From Streptomyces thermolilacinus SPC6 (GTDB lineage: Bacteria > Actinomycetota > Actinomycetes > Streptomycetales > Streptomycetaceae): a stretch of 64,000 nucleotides of DNA. The translations under genes and the position numbers were made by a program. The notes under the pieces were generated by a model. It had not been told where the DNA came from. It searched no databases and saw only the letters and a list, made by a program, of their open reading frames with translations. Below are positions 51,401 to 59,468 of the stretch, in pieces. The DNA lies in contig NZ_ASHX02000001.1 of the NCBI RefSeq assembly GCF_000478605.2, positions 124,001 through 188,000 on the forward strand. Direction: 5' to 3'. Every line of letters starts with the position of its first letter. Within the stretch, counting starts at the first letter, position 1.

Positions 51401-51634
51401 GGGAACGGCTCCTCGGGGGACGAAGGGAGAGGCGCTGCGGACAGGGTGGACGCCAGGGGCGGAGCGGGCTCTGCGGACGGGACGACGATCCCGGACGGGA
51501 CTCGCACCGCGGATGTGAAGGGCCTCGCGGATGTGAAGGGCGGCCTCACGGGCGGGCAGGGTCTCGGGGACATGACCGGCCTCGGGAACGTGAAGGGTGT
51601 CGTGGACGGGACGAGCGGAGGGCGTGGACGATGA
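48413..51634 (+). CDS. SNF2/RAD54-family helicase with N-terminal SNF2-associated domain
   Basis: 1073 residues. An N-terminal region (about 1-450) typical of bacterial SNF2 proteins with a SNF2_N_2-type domain precedes the ATPase. DDMGLGKTI holds Walker A Lys524, VVADEAQ (Asp613, Glu614) is Walker B, LTGTPVENNL is motif III, and SLKAAGTGLNL and RAYRIGQTQ are motifs V and VI. The last 110 residues are a Gly-rich, poorly ordered tail with degenerate GGY/VKG repeats. It is a DNA translocase, probably in chromatin or repair remodelling. The GTG start at 48413 is not strongly supported by a ribosome site, so the true start is uncertain. It overlaps the SWIM gene by four bases. Confidence 0.9.
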   Translation: MHWDPTLIGLAGCSTVFLSADPARSGRLAFWAPDGAPLPELPGVGSVEEVDVVADDALPCRVTALCLPVREALPLLARAGAGSVTGPSRSCAFWGAAALLALHLVARGRLLPGVTEEGHDAWRAGPLATEDLDRLRTLAASMPPTAHAVPVGTAEDGAVLLPDPEALLRTFLDAVADVLPRTPAASLAAGGAPFTAEAPLRVPELREWAADVAAGHDAGVRLSLRIEVTGLDGAPVDERGAAVAGPAFRAVPQLHHAGDASLVADAGQVWSGAAGTAFGASARRDALLALRRAARVWPALSPLLSAAVPDALELADEEIAELLGGAGRALAQSGVQVHWPRSLARTLTAKAVVGPPSGEGDGDGGPYGRDSKLPSFLSADTLLSFDWRFAVGDQTLDRAELNRIAEAGRPLVRLRDQWVLVDPEEVRRARERRDRRVTPVEALGAVLTGTTEVDGRPVGVEASGWLRELRDRLADPEGGHQEAGQPAALAATLRDYQLRGLNWLHRMTSLGLGACLADDMGLGKTITLISLHLHRQTDPAAAGPTLVVCPTSLMGNWQREIEKFAPGTPVRRFHGPRRDLDGVSDGFVLTTYGTMRLDAGRLARVDWGMVVADEAQHVKNPYSATARQLRTIGARARVALTGTPVENNLSELWAILDWTTPGLLGRLGTFRSRYAQAVEGGADPAAAERLSRLVRPFLLRRRKSDPGIAPELPPKTETDRAVALTKEQAGLYEAVVRETLAAIAGSDGMERRGLVVTLLTALKQICNHPAQYLKEEGAPRLAGRSGKLELLDELLDTILAEGASVLVFTQYVRMARLLRDHLAARGVRAQLLHGGTPVGEREAMVARFQDGEVPVFLLSLKAAGTGLNLTRAEHVVHFDRWWNPAVEAQATDRAYRIGQTQPVQVHRLIAEGTVEDRIADMLSRKRQLADAVLGGAGEAALTELTDAELAELVRLRATDGGYDAGGGDDAEGGRDAYGEGGHGGSVYGGTGYSGAVGNGSSGDEGRGAADRVDARGGAGSADGTTIPDGTRTADVKGLADVKGGLTGGQGLGDMTGLGNVKGVVDGTSGGRGR

Positions 51635-52917
51635 GCGGTGGCTACGAGGACGAGGCGACCTTCGCCGCCCTGCCGCCCGCCCACGGGCGTGGCTTCGCCG
51701 AGACCTGGTGGGGCCGGGCCTGGCTGAAGGCCCTGGAGGACACGGCGCTCGACGGCGAGCAGCTGAAGAAGGGCCGCGCCCGGGCACGCGTCGGCGCGGT
51801 GGGTGCCGTGACGGTGCGCCCCGGACGGATCACCGCGGTCGTCACGGACCGGGACGGGACCGCGTACCGCGCCGACGTGCTGGTGCAGGAGCTGTCGGAC
51901 GGGGACTGGGACCGGTTCCTGGGCACGGCGGTGGAGCGGGCGGGCCATGTGGCCGCGCTGCTGGACCGGGACATGCCGCCGCACCTGGTGGAGGACGCCG
52001 CGGCGGCCGGGGTGGAGCTGCTGCCGGGCCTGGGCGACCTGGAGGCGGAGTGCGCGTGCGGGGCGTGGGACCACTGCCCTCACACGGCGGCCCTCTGCTA
52101 CCAGGTGGCGCGGCTGCTCGACCGGGACCCGTTCGTCCTGCTGCTCATGCGGGGCCGGGCCGAACGGTGGCTGCTGGAGGAGCTGACGGCGCGCGGCACG
52201 GGCGGCAGCGGTGCCGACGACGCGGTGGCGGCTGAGCCGGGGGGCGTGCGGGCCGACGAGGCGTTCGCGATGGGCGACATCCTGCCCGCGTTGCCGTCGC
52301 CGCCGCCGGTCCCCGAACGGGCCGGCGAACCGCCGTCGTTGGACACGGAGACGGACCCCGGTGCCGAGGTGGAGCCGCTCGTACTGGAGTTGCTGGCGGC
52401 CGACGCGGCGCGGCGGGCACGGCGGATGCTGGCGGAGGTGCTGGCCGGGGCGGACTCCCCCGCTGCCGGTTCCGGCGACGGGCCTCTGACCGTGGCCCAG
52501 GACGCCGTACGTCTCGCCGCGACCGCCGAGGAGCCGGTGCCCGGGGTGGTGGCCCGGCTCGCGGCCGGGACGGGGCGGGACGCGGTCGGCATGGACCTCG
52601 CCGTACGGGCGTGGCGGCTGGGCGGTGCGGCGGGCCTCGCGGCGCTGGAGGTGGAGTGGACCCCGGAGCCCGCGGTGGCCGCCAGGGCCGAGGCGCTCGT
52701 CGCAGCCGCCGGGCAGGACGGCGAGCTCGGCGTCCTGCGGCCGCTCGGCGGCGGGCGCTGGGCCGGACCGGGCGGTGACGTGCAGGTGCGGCTGGGCCGG
52801 GACGGCCGCTGGTGGCCGTTCCGGCGCGAACAGGACCGGTGGGCCCCGGCGGGCCCGGCCGGGTACGACCCGGGCGCGGTGCTGGCCTCGCTGCTGGAGG
52901 GGGACGACACGCGGTGA
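51631..52917 (+). CDS. SWIM zinc-finger protein, partner of SNF2 helicase
   Basis: 428 residues. AETWWGRAWLKALED near residue 25 starts the family. The SWIM zinc finger reads CACGAWDHCPH around residues 133-143, giving the CxC...CxH ligands. The rest alternates helical segments with Gly/Ala/Pro-rich linkers. In many actinobacteria a SWIM protein is encoded right after this SNF2 helicase, and here the stop/start codons overlap (ATGA), so they are made together and probably act as a complex. SWIM domains bind DNA or proteins. It is not a known defence pair. Confidence 0.9.
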   Translation: MSGGYEDEATFAALPPAHGRGFAETWWGRAWLKALEDTALDGEQLKKGRARARVGAVGAVTVRPGRITAVVTDRDGTAYRADVLVQELSDGDWDRFLGTAVERAGHVAALLDRDMPPHLVEDAAAAGVELLPGLGDLEAECACGAWDHCPHTAALCYQVARLLDRDPFVLLLMRGRAERWLLEELTARGTGGSGADDAVAAEPGGVRADEAFAMGDILPALPSPPPVPERAGEPPSLDTETDPGAEVEPLVLELLAADAARRARRMLAEVLAGADSPAAGSGDGPLTVAQDAVRLAATAEEPVPGVVARLAAGTGRDAVGMDLAVRAWRLGGAAGLAALEVEWTPEPAVAARAEALVAAAGQDGELGVLRPLGGGRWAGPGGDVQVRLGRDGRWWPFRREQDRWAPAGPAGYDPGAVLASLLEGDDTR

Positions 52918-53088
52918 CGGGGAGCGGGACGGCGCAACCGGGAGCCGGACCGCGTCACCACGGGCGGGGCGGCGCGACCGCGCCACGGGGAGGCCGGACC
53001 GCGCGCGAGCCGGACCGCATAACGGGGGGACCGGACCGCCGCTCCGGGAACGATCCGTGAAGCCGGGAGCGGTTCACGTATCGGGAAG

Positions 53089-53122
53089 GTGGTGGCCGCG
53101 CCGGGACGGGCGCGGCCACCAC
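53089..53122. terminator. Perfect 14-bp hairpin between convergent genes
   Basis: GTGGTGGCCGCGCC pairs exactly with GGCGCGGCCACCAC around a five-base loop, between the SWIM gene and folD. It can stop transcription from both sides. 52918-53088 is low-complexity G-rich sequence without a gene. Confidence 0.85.
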
Positions 53123-53155
53123 TGCCGGGGCGTTTCGCGGTGCGCCGCTGCGGGG

Positions 53156-54028
53156 TCAGGCGGTGGTGGTGCCGAGCTGCCGCTCGGCCGCGTCCACCGT
53201 CTGTGCCAGCAGGGTGGCGATGGTCATGGGCCCGACGCCGCCCGGGACGGGCGTGATCAGCCCGGCCCGCTCGGCCGCGGGCTCGAAGTCGACGTCGCCG
53301 ACGTTGCCCTCGTTGTAGCCCGCGTCGATGACGACGGCGCCGGGCTTGATGTCCTCGCCCTTGATGAAACGGGCCCTGCCCACGGCGGCGACCACGATGT
53401 CCGCCTCCCGCACCGCGGCGGACAGGTCGGCGGCGGGGGTGTGGGAGTGGCAGTACGTCACCGTGGCGTTCCGGGCGAGCAGCAGCATCCCGGCGGGCTT
53501 GCCGAGGATCGCGCTGCGGCCGACGACGACGGCGCGCTTGCCCGCGGGATCGACGTCGTACGCGTCGAGCAGCCGCATGATGCCGCCGGGCGTGCAGGAG
53601 ACGAACCCGGGCAGGCCGAAGCTCATCGAGGCGAAGGAGCTGGTGGTGACGCCGTCCACATCCTTCTCGGGGGCGATCGCCTCGAACGCGGCGCGCTCGT
53701 CGATGTGCCGGCCGACCGGGTGCTGGAGGAGGATGCCGTGCACGTCGGGGTCGTCGGACAGGTCCCGCAGGGCGGCGACGAGCTCCTCGGTGGTGGTCGT
53801 GGCGGGCAGTTCGACGTGGCGGGAGCGGATGCCGGCCTTCTCGCAGCGGGCGCGCTTCATCCGTACGTACGTGACGGACGCGGGGTCCTCGCCTACGAGG
53901 ACGGTGGCGAGGCACGGCTCCTTGCCGGTGCGGCGGGTGAGCTCGGCGGCGCGGGCGGCGGTCTCCTCGACGAGGCGGCGGGCGAGGCCGCTGCCGTCCA
54001 TGAGGCGGGCTTCGGCGGTCGTGGACAT
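53156..54028 (-). CDS. folD: FolD, methylenetetrahydrofolate dehydrogenase/cyclohydrolase
   Basis: 290 residues, the normal length. It interconverts 5,10-methylene-, methenyl- and 10-formyl-tetrahydrofolate with NADP. YVRMKRARCEKAGI holds the catalytic Tyr and Lys (YxxxK), GILLQHPVGRH is the QLPLP-like motif (here QHPV), PEKDVDG is the substrate loop, and VVGRSAILGKPAGMLL binds the nucleotide. PGGVGPMTIA ends the family signature. QHPV instead of QLPL is a mild departure seen in some actinobacteria. AGGAGG precedes ATG 54028. A ZTP riboswitch lies in the leader, so it is expected to be made when one-carbon folates are low. Confidence 0.95.
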   Translation of the reverse strand: MSTTAEARLMDGSGLARRLVEETAARAAELTRRTGKEPCLATVLVGEDPASVTYVRMKRARCEKAGIRSRHVELPATTTTEELVAALRDLSDDPDVHGILLQHPVGRHIDERAAFEAIAPEKDVDGVTTSSFASMSFGLPGFVSCTPGGIMRLLDAYDVDPAGKRAVVVGRSAILGKPAGMLLLARNATVTYCHSHTPAADLSAAVREADIVVAAVGRARFIKGEDIKPGAVVIDAGYNEGNVGDVDFEPAAERAGLITPVPGGVGPMTIATLLAQTVDAAERQLGTTTA

Positions 54029-54063
54029 GGGTCCTCCTGAGCGTCAACAGGTGTGTCGGTGCT

Positions 54064-54147
54064 GATCGCCCAGGCGCGCGGCAGGTGGCGGTGTCCGCCG
54101 GGCCGCTCCCCGGTGGTGCCCCACCCAAGCGCCAGTCACGGCCCGCC
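54064..54147 (-). promoter_or_regulatory. ZTP riboswitch (pfl motif) upstream of folD
   Basis: On the folD strand the leader contains GGGCCGTGACTGGCG (5' conserved block, 54144-54130), then GTGGGGCACCACCGGGGAGC (the GUGG...ACCACYGGGGAGCG block), closing GGCCC, and further on GCGCGCCTGGGCG, the CCGCCUGGGC pseudoknot block. The order and conserved bases match the pfl/ZTP class, which senses ZMP/ZTP, the signal of 10-formyl-tetrahydrofolate shortage, and turns on folate-cycle genes such as folD. The aptamer ends about 35 bases before ATG 54028, so control of translation start is likely. Confidence 0.86.
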
Positions 54148-54342
54148 CACCACTGTACGGGAGAGCGGGCGCGCGCGGTGGCGCGGGCCTGGGGGGGGCC
54201 AGCCGTGGGCGCGGTGGGGTGCCGATACCGTACGCCGCACCCGGGCCGGGCCGGGGCCGTCACCGGAAACGGCAGCCCCGGCGCGGAGTCGCGCAGGAGA
54301 ATCGAGGGTCGAAGCACCACCGGCGAGGAGGGCGACAAGGCC

Positions 54343-55062
54343 GTGCGGCGGACACTGGACCTCTGGCGTCAGGAGCTCGGAGTCGTACCCGACCGGGTCT
54401 GGGAACAGACCGGGCTCCAGGTACTGATCCTCGCGGACAACGGCCTCACCGCCCTTCCGTCGGCGATCGGCCGCCTGCGTCGGCTGACGACCCTGGACCT
54501 CGGCCACAACGCCCTCACGTCGGTGCCCGACGAACTGGGTGACCTGAGCGACCTCAGCGACTGCCTCTACCTGCACGACAACCGGCTCGCGCGGCTTCCC
54601 GACGCCTTGGGAAGGCTGACCCGGCTGCGCTATCTCAACGTCGGCGAGAACCGCCTCACCTCCCTGCCCGAGGCGCTCGGGAACATGACCGGCCTCGTCG
54701 AGCTGCGGGCGCAGCACAACCGGCTCACCTCGCTGCCCGGCTCCCTCGGCCGGCTTGGCGGGCTGCGTGAGCTCTGGCTGCGCGGCAACGCGATCGAGTG
54801 CCTGCCGCCATCGGCCGCTCGGCTGCGCGAGCTTCGCCATCTGGACCTGCGGGAGAACGCTCTGACGGTGCTGCCGCCGTCGCTGGCCGGTCTCCCGCGT
54901 CTCCGTCAGATCGACGTGCGGAGCAACCGTCTCACCCGCCTGCCGGACTGGCTCGCCCTGCTGCCCTCCCTGGAGAAGCTGGATCTGCGGTGGAACGCCG
55001 TCGATCCCTCCCTGCCGCTGCTGAACAGGCTTGAGCGGCAAGGCTGCGTCGTCCTGACATGA
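54343..55062 (+). CDS. Leucine-rich-repeat protein
   Basis: 239 residues made almost wholly of about nine 23-residue leucine-rich repeats of the bacterial/plant type (LxxLxLxxNxLTxLPxxLGxL), from LQVLILADNGLTALPSAIG to LEKLDLRWNAVDPSLP, then a short cap ending QGCVVLT. No signal peptide or membrane segment is visible, so it is cytosolic. Such proteins bind protein partners; none can be named. GTG 54343 has GAGGAGG ten bases upstream; in-frame sequence further up is low-complexity. Its promoter region overlaps the leader of the divergent folD. Confidence 0.83.
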   Translation: MRRTLDLWRQELGVVPDRVWEQTGLQVLILADNGLTALPSAIGRLRRLTTLDLGHNALTSVPDELGDLSDLSDCLYLHDNRLARLPDALGRLTRLRYLNVGENRLTSLPEALGNMTGLVELRAQHNRLTSLPGSLGRLGGLRELWLRGNAIECLPPSAARLRELRHLDLRENALTVLPPSLAGLPRLRQIDVRSNRLTRLPDWLALLPSLEKLDLRWNAVDPSLPLLNRLERQGCVVLT

Positions 55063-55304
55063 CCGTGACGTGAACGTCGGCGTGTGCCCGGTTCTCGCGG
55101 CCGAGGTCCGGGCAGGGGTGTCGGCGTTTCGGCCATCACCCTCGCGGGCCGTGCCCCTCGTGACGCACGGGTGGGTGTATCGCGCACCTTCGCCTCCTGG
55201 CCCCGTCATGCGGATCGCGCTCCGTCCGAAACACACGCGTTCGAAAAATGAGGTCGGTCGTTGAGCTCCATGACACCCCGGAACGCTTCCTCCAGGAGGA
55301 CTCC

Positions 55305-55448
55305 ATGCTTCCCTCGCGCCCCCATCCGGCCGCCCCCGTCCACGTCCGGCCCCGGCTCACCGGTTCTCCCCGTTCCCGGTTCGCGGCGGCCCCGTGTGCG
55401 ACCGGCGCGTTCCGCTCAGCACGTCCGCGTACGAGGTGGGCGGCATGA
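55305..55448 (+). CDS. 47-residue Arg/Pro-rich ORF coupled to the ABC exporter
   Basis: AGGAGG lies five bases before ATG 55305, and the stop overlaps the exporter start (ATGA). The peptide is basic (LPSRPHPAAPVHVRPRLTGS then RSRFAAAPCATGAFRSARPR) with one Cys. An in-frame upstream ATG at 55248 adds 19 residues. It may be a leader ORF that sets exporter translation, or a peptide substrate of the exporter. No family is recognised and no typical leader/core split is obvious. Confidence 0.45.
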   Translation: MLPSRPHPAAPVHVRPRLTGSPRSRFAAAPCATGAFRSARPRTRWAA

Positions 55449-57487
55449 GTGAGCACGCCGATGCCTATGTCACCCATGGCGCCGTTCCCGGGCCGCGGTC
55501 CGCCCCGCTCCCCCTGCCGCCCGGCACGGTCCCCGCGGGCCCCGGGGACGGGGACATCGCCGGGGAGATGGAGGAGGCGTACTGGTCCGTCCACGACGGC
55601 GCCGCCGCCCGGGCGACCGTCCGGCAGGTCCTGGCCAGGCTGCCCCGGATCACCCGGCAGATCGGACGGCTGGCCTGGCGCGCCGACCCGCGCGCGACCA
55701 CCGCGGTCGTCGCGTGCCAGCTCGCCTCGGCCGCGATGAGCGCCTTCGGACTGATCGCCTCGGTGCGCGTGTTGCAGGAGTTGTTCGCGCAGGGTCCGAC
55801 GGCCGACCGGGTGCGGGCGGCCGTCCCGCAGATCCTGCTCGTCGTCGGGTTCCTCGCCATGCGGGCACTGCTGGAGGCGGCGGTCGCGGTGGCGCAGGCG
55901 CGCGTCACGCCGAAGATCCGGACCGCGCTGGAGAGCGAGTTCTTCCGCCTCACGGCCCATGTGCGGCTGGAGGCGGTGGAGAACGCCGACTGGCACGACG
56001 AGGTGTACCGGGCCAACGACCGGGGCCTGTTCTACGCACGGCAGATCGTCGGCCAGGTGGTCTCCCTGGCGTCCGCCGCGCTGGGCCTCGTCGGCACCGC
56101 CGGGGTCCTCGGTGTCCTGCACCCGGCCTTGCTGCCGCTGCTCCTGCTGTCCGTGCTGCCCGTCGGCGCGGCGGCCGTACGCAGCGCCCGGGCCCGCTTC
56201 CACTCGTTCAAGCGGTGGAACGCCCTCCAGCGCCGGGTGCGTGTCTTCTCGTGGCTGCTGCTCGACCAGGACGCGGCGGCCGAGCTGCGCTCCGACACGG
56301 CGCAGGGCGCGCTGCTCGACGAGCACCGCCGTCTGATCACGCGGATCGCCGAGGAGGACACGCGCCTCGGGGTGGGGGCGGCCCTGCTGAACCTGGCCGG
56401 GCGCGGCATCGGCGGTCTCGGCACGGGGGTCACGTATTGCGCGCTCGGGGCCATGCTGATCGCCGGCTGGCTTCCGCTGGCCGCCGGCGCGGGCGCGGTG
56501 CTCGCCATCCAGGCCGGTCAGACGTCGCTGACCCGGCTGGTGGAGGTGGCCCACCTCGTGTACGAGCACGCGCTGTGGGTGGACGACCTCCTGGCCGTCC
56601 AGGAACGCTGCCGGGGGCTGCAGCTGCGAACCGCCGCGGTCCACGCTCCGGACCGGGTGAGGACCGTCACCCTGGAGGACGTGTCCTTCACCTACGCGGG
56701 GAAGGAGAGCCCCGCGCTCGACGGGGTCTCCATGACGCTGACGGCGGGCGAGACGATCGCCTTCGTCGGTCTCAACGGCTCGGGGAAGAGTACGTGCGCG
56801 AAGGTTCTGGCCGGTCTGCACGAGGTGCAGCGGGGGCGCGTGTGCTGGGACGGCGTGGACGTGCGCACCTTCGACGCCCAGTCCGTGCAGCGGCGGGTCG
56901 CCTGCGTACTCCAGGACCCGGTGCGGTTCCCGTTCAGCGCCCTGTCCAACGTGACCGTGTCCACCGGCAGCCTCACCGGGGCCGTTCCGGAGCGGGCCCT
57001 CGCCGCAGTGCGCGCCGCGGGCGCCGACCAGGTCATCGCGGACCTGCCCGGGCAGTGGGACGCCCTGTTGTCCAAGCGCTTCCGCGGCGGGCAGGAACTC
57101 TCCGGCGGGCAGTGGGCCAAGGTCGCGGTCGCCAGGGGCCTTTACAAGAACGCCTCGCTGCTGCTGCTCGACGAGCCCACCGCGAGCATGGACCCGCCGT
57201 CCGAGCACGCCGTCTACGAGGCCGTACTGCGCGGGCGGCTGCGCGAGGACCAGATCACCGTGCTGATCTCGCACCGCCTCGCCAGCGTCGTTGACTGCGA
57301 CCGGATCTACGTCTTCGACACCGGCCGGATCGTCGAGTCGGGGTCCCACGGCGAACTCATGGCGCTCGGCGGTCTCTACGCCGACATGTTCACCCTCCAG
57401 GCCGACGGCTACCGGGCGCGGGACACCGGGCTCCCGTGTCGCGGCGCGGCCGGGGGCGGCGCCGCTGTCGAAGGGGCGGTGTCGTGA
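55445..57487 (+). CDS. ABC exporter (half-transporter, membrane domain plus ATPase)
   Basis: 680 residues. After a Pro/Gly-rich N-terminal tail of about 75 residues and a helical segment, the membrane domain spans about residues 95-350 (AMSAFGLIASVRVLQELF; AVPQILLVVGFLAMRALLEAA; VVSLASAALGLVGTAGVLGVL; VTYCALGAMLIAGWLPLAAGAGAVL). The ATPase follows: GLNGSGKST with Lys448, a VLQDPVRFPFSALSNV segment, LSGGQ, LLLLDEPTASMDPPSE, and ISHRLASV with the switch His. It is an ABCB-type exporter that would act as a homodimer. It starts four bases inside a short ORF and is followed by three Nudix genes on the same strand. Substrate unknown. Confidence 0.9.
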   Translation: MSEHADAYVTHGAVPGPRSAPLPLPPGTVPAGPGDGDIAGEMEEAYWSVHDGAAARATVRQVLARLPRITRQIGRLAWRADPRATTAVVACQLASAAMSAFGLIASVRVLQELFAQGPTADRVRAAVPQILLVVGFLAMRALLEAAVAVAQARVTPKIRTALESEFFRLTAHVRLEAVENADWHDEVYRANDRGLFYARQIVGQVVSLASAALGLVGTAGVLGVLHPALLPLLLLSVLPVGAAAVRSARARFHSFKRWNALQRRVRVFSWLLLDQDAAAELRSDTAQGALLDEHRRLITRIAEEDTRLGVGAALLNLAGRGIGGLGTGVTYCALGAMLIAGWLPLAAGAGAVLAIQAGQTSLTRLVEVAHLVYEHALWVDDLLAVQERCRGLQLRTAAVHAPDRVRTVTLEDVSFTYAGKESPALDGVSMTLTAGETIAFVGLNGSGKSTCAKVLAGLHEVQRGRVCWDGVDVRTFDAQSVQRRVACVLQDPVRFPFSALSNVTVSTGSLTGAVPERALAAVRAAGADQVIADLPGQWDALLSKRFRGGQELSGGQWAKVAVARGLYKNASLLLLDEPTASMDPPSEHAVYEAVLRGRLREDQITVLISHRLASVVDCDRIYVFDTGRIVESGSHGELMALGGLYADMFTLQADGYRARDTGLPCRGAAGGGAAVEGAVS

Positions 57488-57597
57488 CACCCGGGAGCCG
57501 ACACCGTGCGCACGGTCCGATCGGGCGCCGGTACCGCGCCCGTCCCGCCGCCTCCACGACGGCGTCGTCCACGTCAACCCGAGGGAAGGTGAGCCCC

Positions 57598-58563
57598 TTG
57601 TCGGCTTCGCACATCACCGACAGCGCCAGCACGGCCGTGATGATCGTCAACAGCGACGGCCGGTACCTGCTGCGTCTGCGGGACGCCCACAAACCGATCT
57701 GCGACCCGGGGACCTGGTCCCTCGTCGGGGGCGGACGCGAGCCGGGCGAGAGCCCGGACGAGGCGATCGTCCGCGAGATCCTGGAGGAGACCGGACTCGT
57801 CCTGCCCGAGGTCGTCCCGTACAGGTCCGCGAAGGATCGCCCTCCCTACGTCGTCGAGGGCGGCATCCACCTCTACACGGCCCGCTGGGACGGTGACGCC
57901 GCCGCACTGCCGGTCTCGGAGGGGATCATGTTCGCGTGGTTCGACGTCGCCGCCATGGAGCATCTGACCATGTGCCCCTGGGCCCACGAGGCGATCAAGG
58001 CCCACCACGCGGAGCGGCCCGCCGCCGCCCCGGTGCCCGGGCCGCGCACGGCCCGCCGTGCGAGCGGGACGGCGTCGGGGTCGGGAGGGGGAGCCGGGTC
58101 GGGGGCGGTGAGTAACGTGGTGGGGGCGCACCTGTTCCTGGAGCGCGACGGCGCCACCCTTCTGGGGCTGCGGCACGAGAGCGTGGCGTTCGCCGCCGGG
58201 GCGTGGCATGCGCTGGCGGGCCATGTGGAGCGGGAGAGCGTGCGCGCGTGCCTGGTCCGCGAGGCGTACGAGGAGGCCGGACTCGTCATCGACCCGGCCG
58301 ATCTGACGCTGGCGCACGCCGTGCACCTGCTCGACCACGAGGACGCCGAGCCCAGGCTGCAGCTGTTCTTCGCCGCGTCCCGCTGGTCGGGCGAGCCTCG
58401 GGTCCGCGAGCCCGACAGGTGTGTGGCCTGGGCGTGGTGGCCCCTGGACGGCCTGCCGGAGCCGATGGTCGCGTACACGCGCGCCGCGATCGACGGCATC
58501 CGCGCCGGTACGGCGTACACCGAACTGGGCTGGGACACCACGGCCGTACGGGAGAGCCGCTGA
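57598..58563 (+). CDS. Tandem double-Nudix hydrolase
   Basis: 321 residues with two Nudix domains joined by a Gly/Ser-rich linker (about residues 146-170). Domain 1 has a complete Nudix box, GGREPGESPDEAIVREILEETG. Domain 2 has GHVERESVRACLVREAYEEAG: one residue short in the Gly loop, but with the REAYEE metal Glu set intact. Nudix enzymes split nucleoside diphosphates linked to another group, and fused pairs are uncommon. A TTG start at 57598 is chosen because GAGGGAAGG lies eight bases upstream, whereas GTG 57589 lies on top of it. It is 110 bp after the exporter gene and may be co-transcribed with it. Confidence 0.82.
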   Translation: MSASHITDSASTAVMIVNSDGRYLLRLRDAHKPICDPGTWSLVGGGREPGESPDEAIVREILEETGLVLPEVVPYRSAKDRPPYVVEGGIHLYTARWDGDAAALPVSEGIMFAWFDVAAMEHLTMCPWAHEAIKAHHAERPAAAPVPGPRTARRASGTASGSGGGAGSGAVSNVVGAHLFLERDGATLLGLRHESVAFAAGAWHALAGHVERESVRACLVREAYEEAGLVIDPADLTLAHAVHLLDHEDAEPRLQLFFAASRWSGEPRVREPDRCVAWAWWPLDGLPEPMVAYTRAAIDGIRAGTAYTELGWDTTAVRESR

Positions 58564-58725
58564 CATGATCGGCTCGACGTCCAGCGCTCGCCGCACGGGA
58601 CGCCACGGCTCCCGTCGTCGGTTTCCCTCCGCCGGAGGGGAGTTGTCCTTGGTTCAGCCGCATGGACGGTTCGCGGAGGTGCTCGCCCTCGGCCCTGGTT
58701 GCGCGGCGCGAGCGGGGGTGGGGGC

Positions 58726-59310
58726 GTGAGCGGCGGCGGGCGGCATACGGAGCCGCTGGATGTGCACCTGCTCGCGGTCCGGGAGTCTTCGGCGGGCCCC
58801 GAGGTGCTGCTCTCCCGCCGGGCCGGGGCCGTGTACGCGGCCGGTCTGTGGCACGCCCCGTCCGGGCACGTGGACGGGGCGGAGGAGGATGTCGTCGCCG
58901 CCCTCGTGCGGGAGACCCGCGAGGAGACGGGGCTCGTCGTGGCTCGGACGACGTGTGCGCGGCCGTGACCGTCCACCACCGTTCCCCGGCGGGGCACGCG
59001 CGGGGGGGTCTTCTTCGAGGTGCGCCACTGGCGGGGCACACCCCGGGTCATGGAGCGGGAGGTGTGCGGCGGCATGGGGTGGTTTCCGCTCGCCGCGCTG
59101 CCGGAGCCGATGGTCGCGTACTGCCGGGCCCGCCTCGACGCCTACCGGGCCGGGGCCCGCGTCGCGATCCACTTCCAGGAGCCCGGCGAGCCCATCGCCC
59201 ACGACCCGGAACTCGACCGGCTGCGGCTCGTCCCCGGCATCACGGCGCCCGGGCGGCGGATACCCGCGCGGGCCGTCCGGGACTTCGCCGCGCGGGGCGG
59301 CTCCGGGTGA
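58726..59310 (+). pseudogene. Nudix hydrolase gene with two compensating frameshifts
   Basis: From GTG 58726, VSGGGRHTEPLDVHLLAVRES leads to a Nudix box GHVDGAEEDVVAALVRETREETG. A stop then appears at 58966-58968 in frame. Between about 58942 and 59010 the protein continues in another frame (SDDVCAAVTVHHRSPAGHARG) and then returns to the first frame in GVFFEVRHWRGTPRV and on to the end. A missing base near 58942 and an extra G in the seven-G run at 59003-59009 would explain both. It may be a true pseudogene or, less likely, two sequencing errors. It is the third Nudix domain in the cluster. Confidence 0.72.
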
Positions 59311-59417
59311 TCCGTACGCCGCCGTCCGCCTTCGTGCCGCGCCCGCCACCGTATCGGCAGTACTCCCTCCACCAGTCCCCCCGATATCCCCGACATCGCT
59401 CAAGGAGGCCATCGACG

Positions 59418-59468
59418 ATGACGCCCACCACCACACGCCCGGCCGCGCCTGAGGCGGAGGCCGTATGA
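59418..59468 (+). CDS. 16-residue ORF coupled to the fourth Nudix gene
   Basis: AAGGAGG lies nine bases before ATG 59418; the short frame MTPTTTRPAAPEAEAV ends in a stop overlapping ATG 59465 (ATGA). The excellent ribosome site suggests translation, most simply as a leader that feeds ribosomes to the Nudix gene. The peptide is too short to judge otherwise. Confidence 0.4.
   Translation: MTPTTTRPAAPEAEAV

Noticed and set aside
48413..52917. SNF2 helicase plus SWIM protein as a phage-defence module
   Set aside because: There is no methylase, nuclease or other effector beside them, and this helicase-SWIM pair is a common conserved actinobacterial pair.
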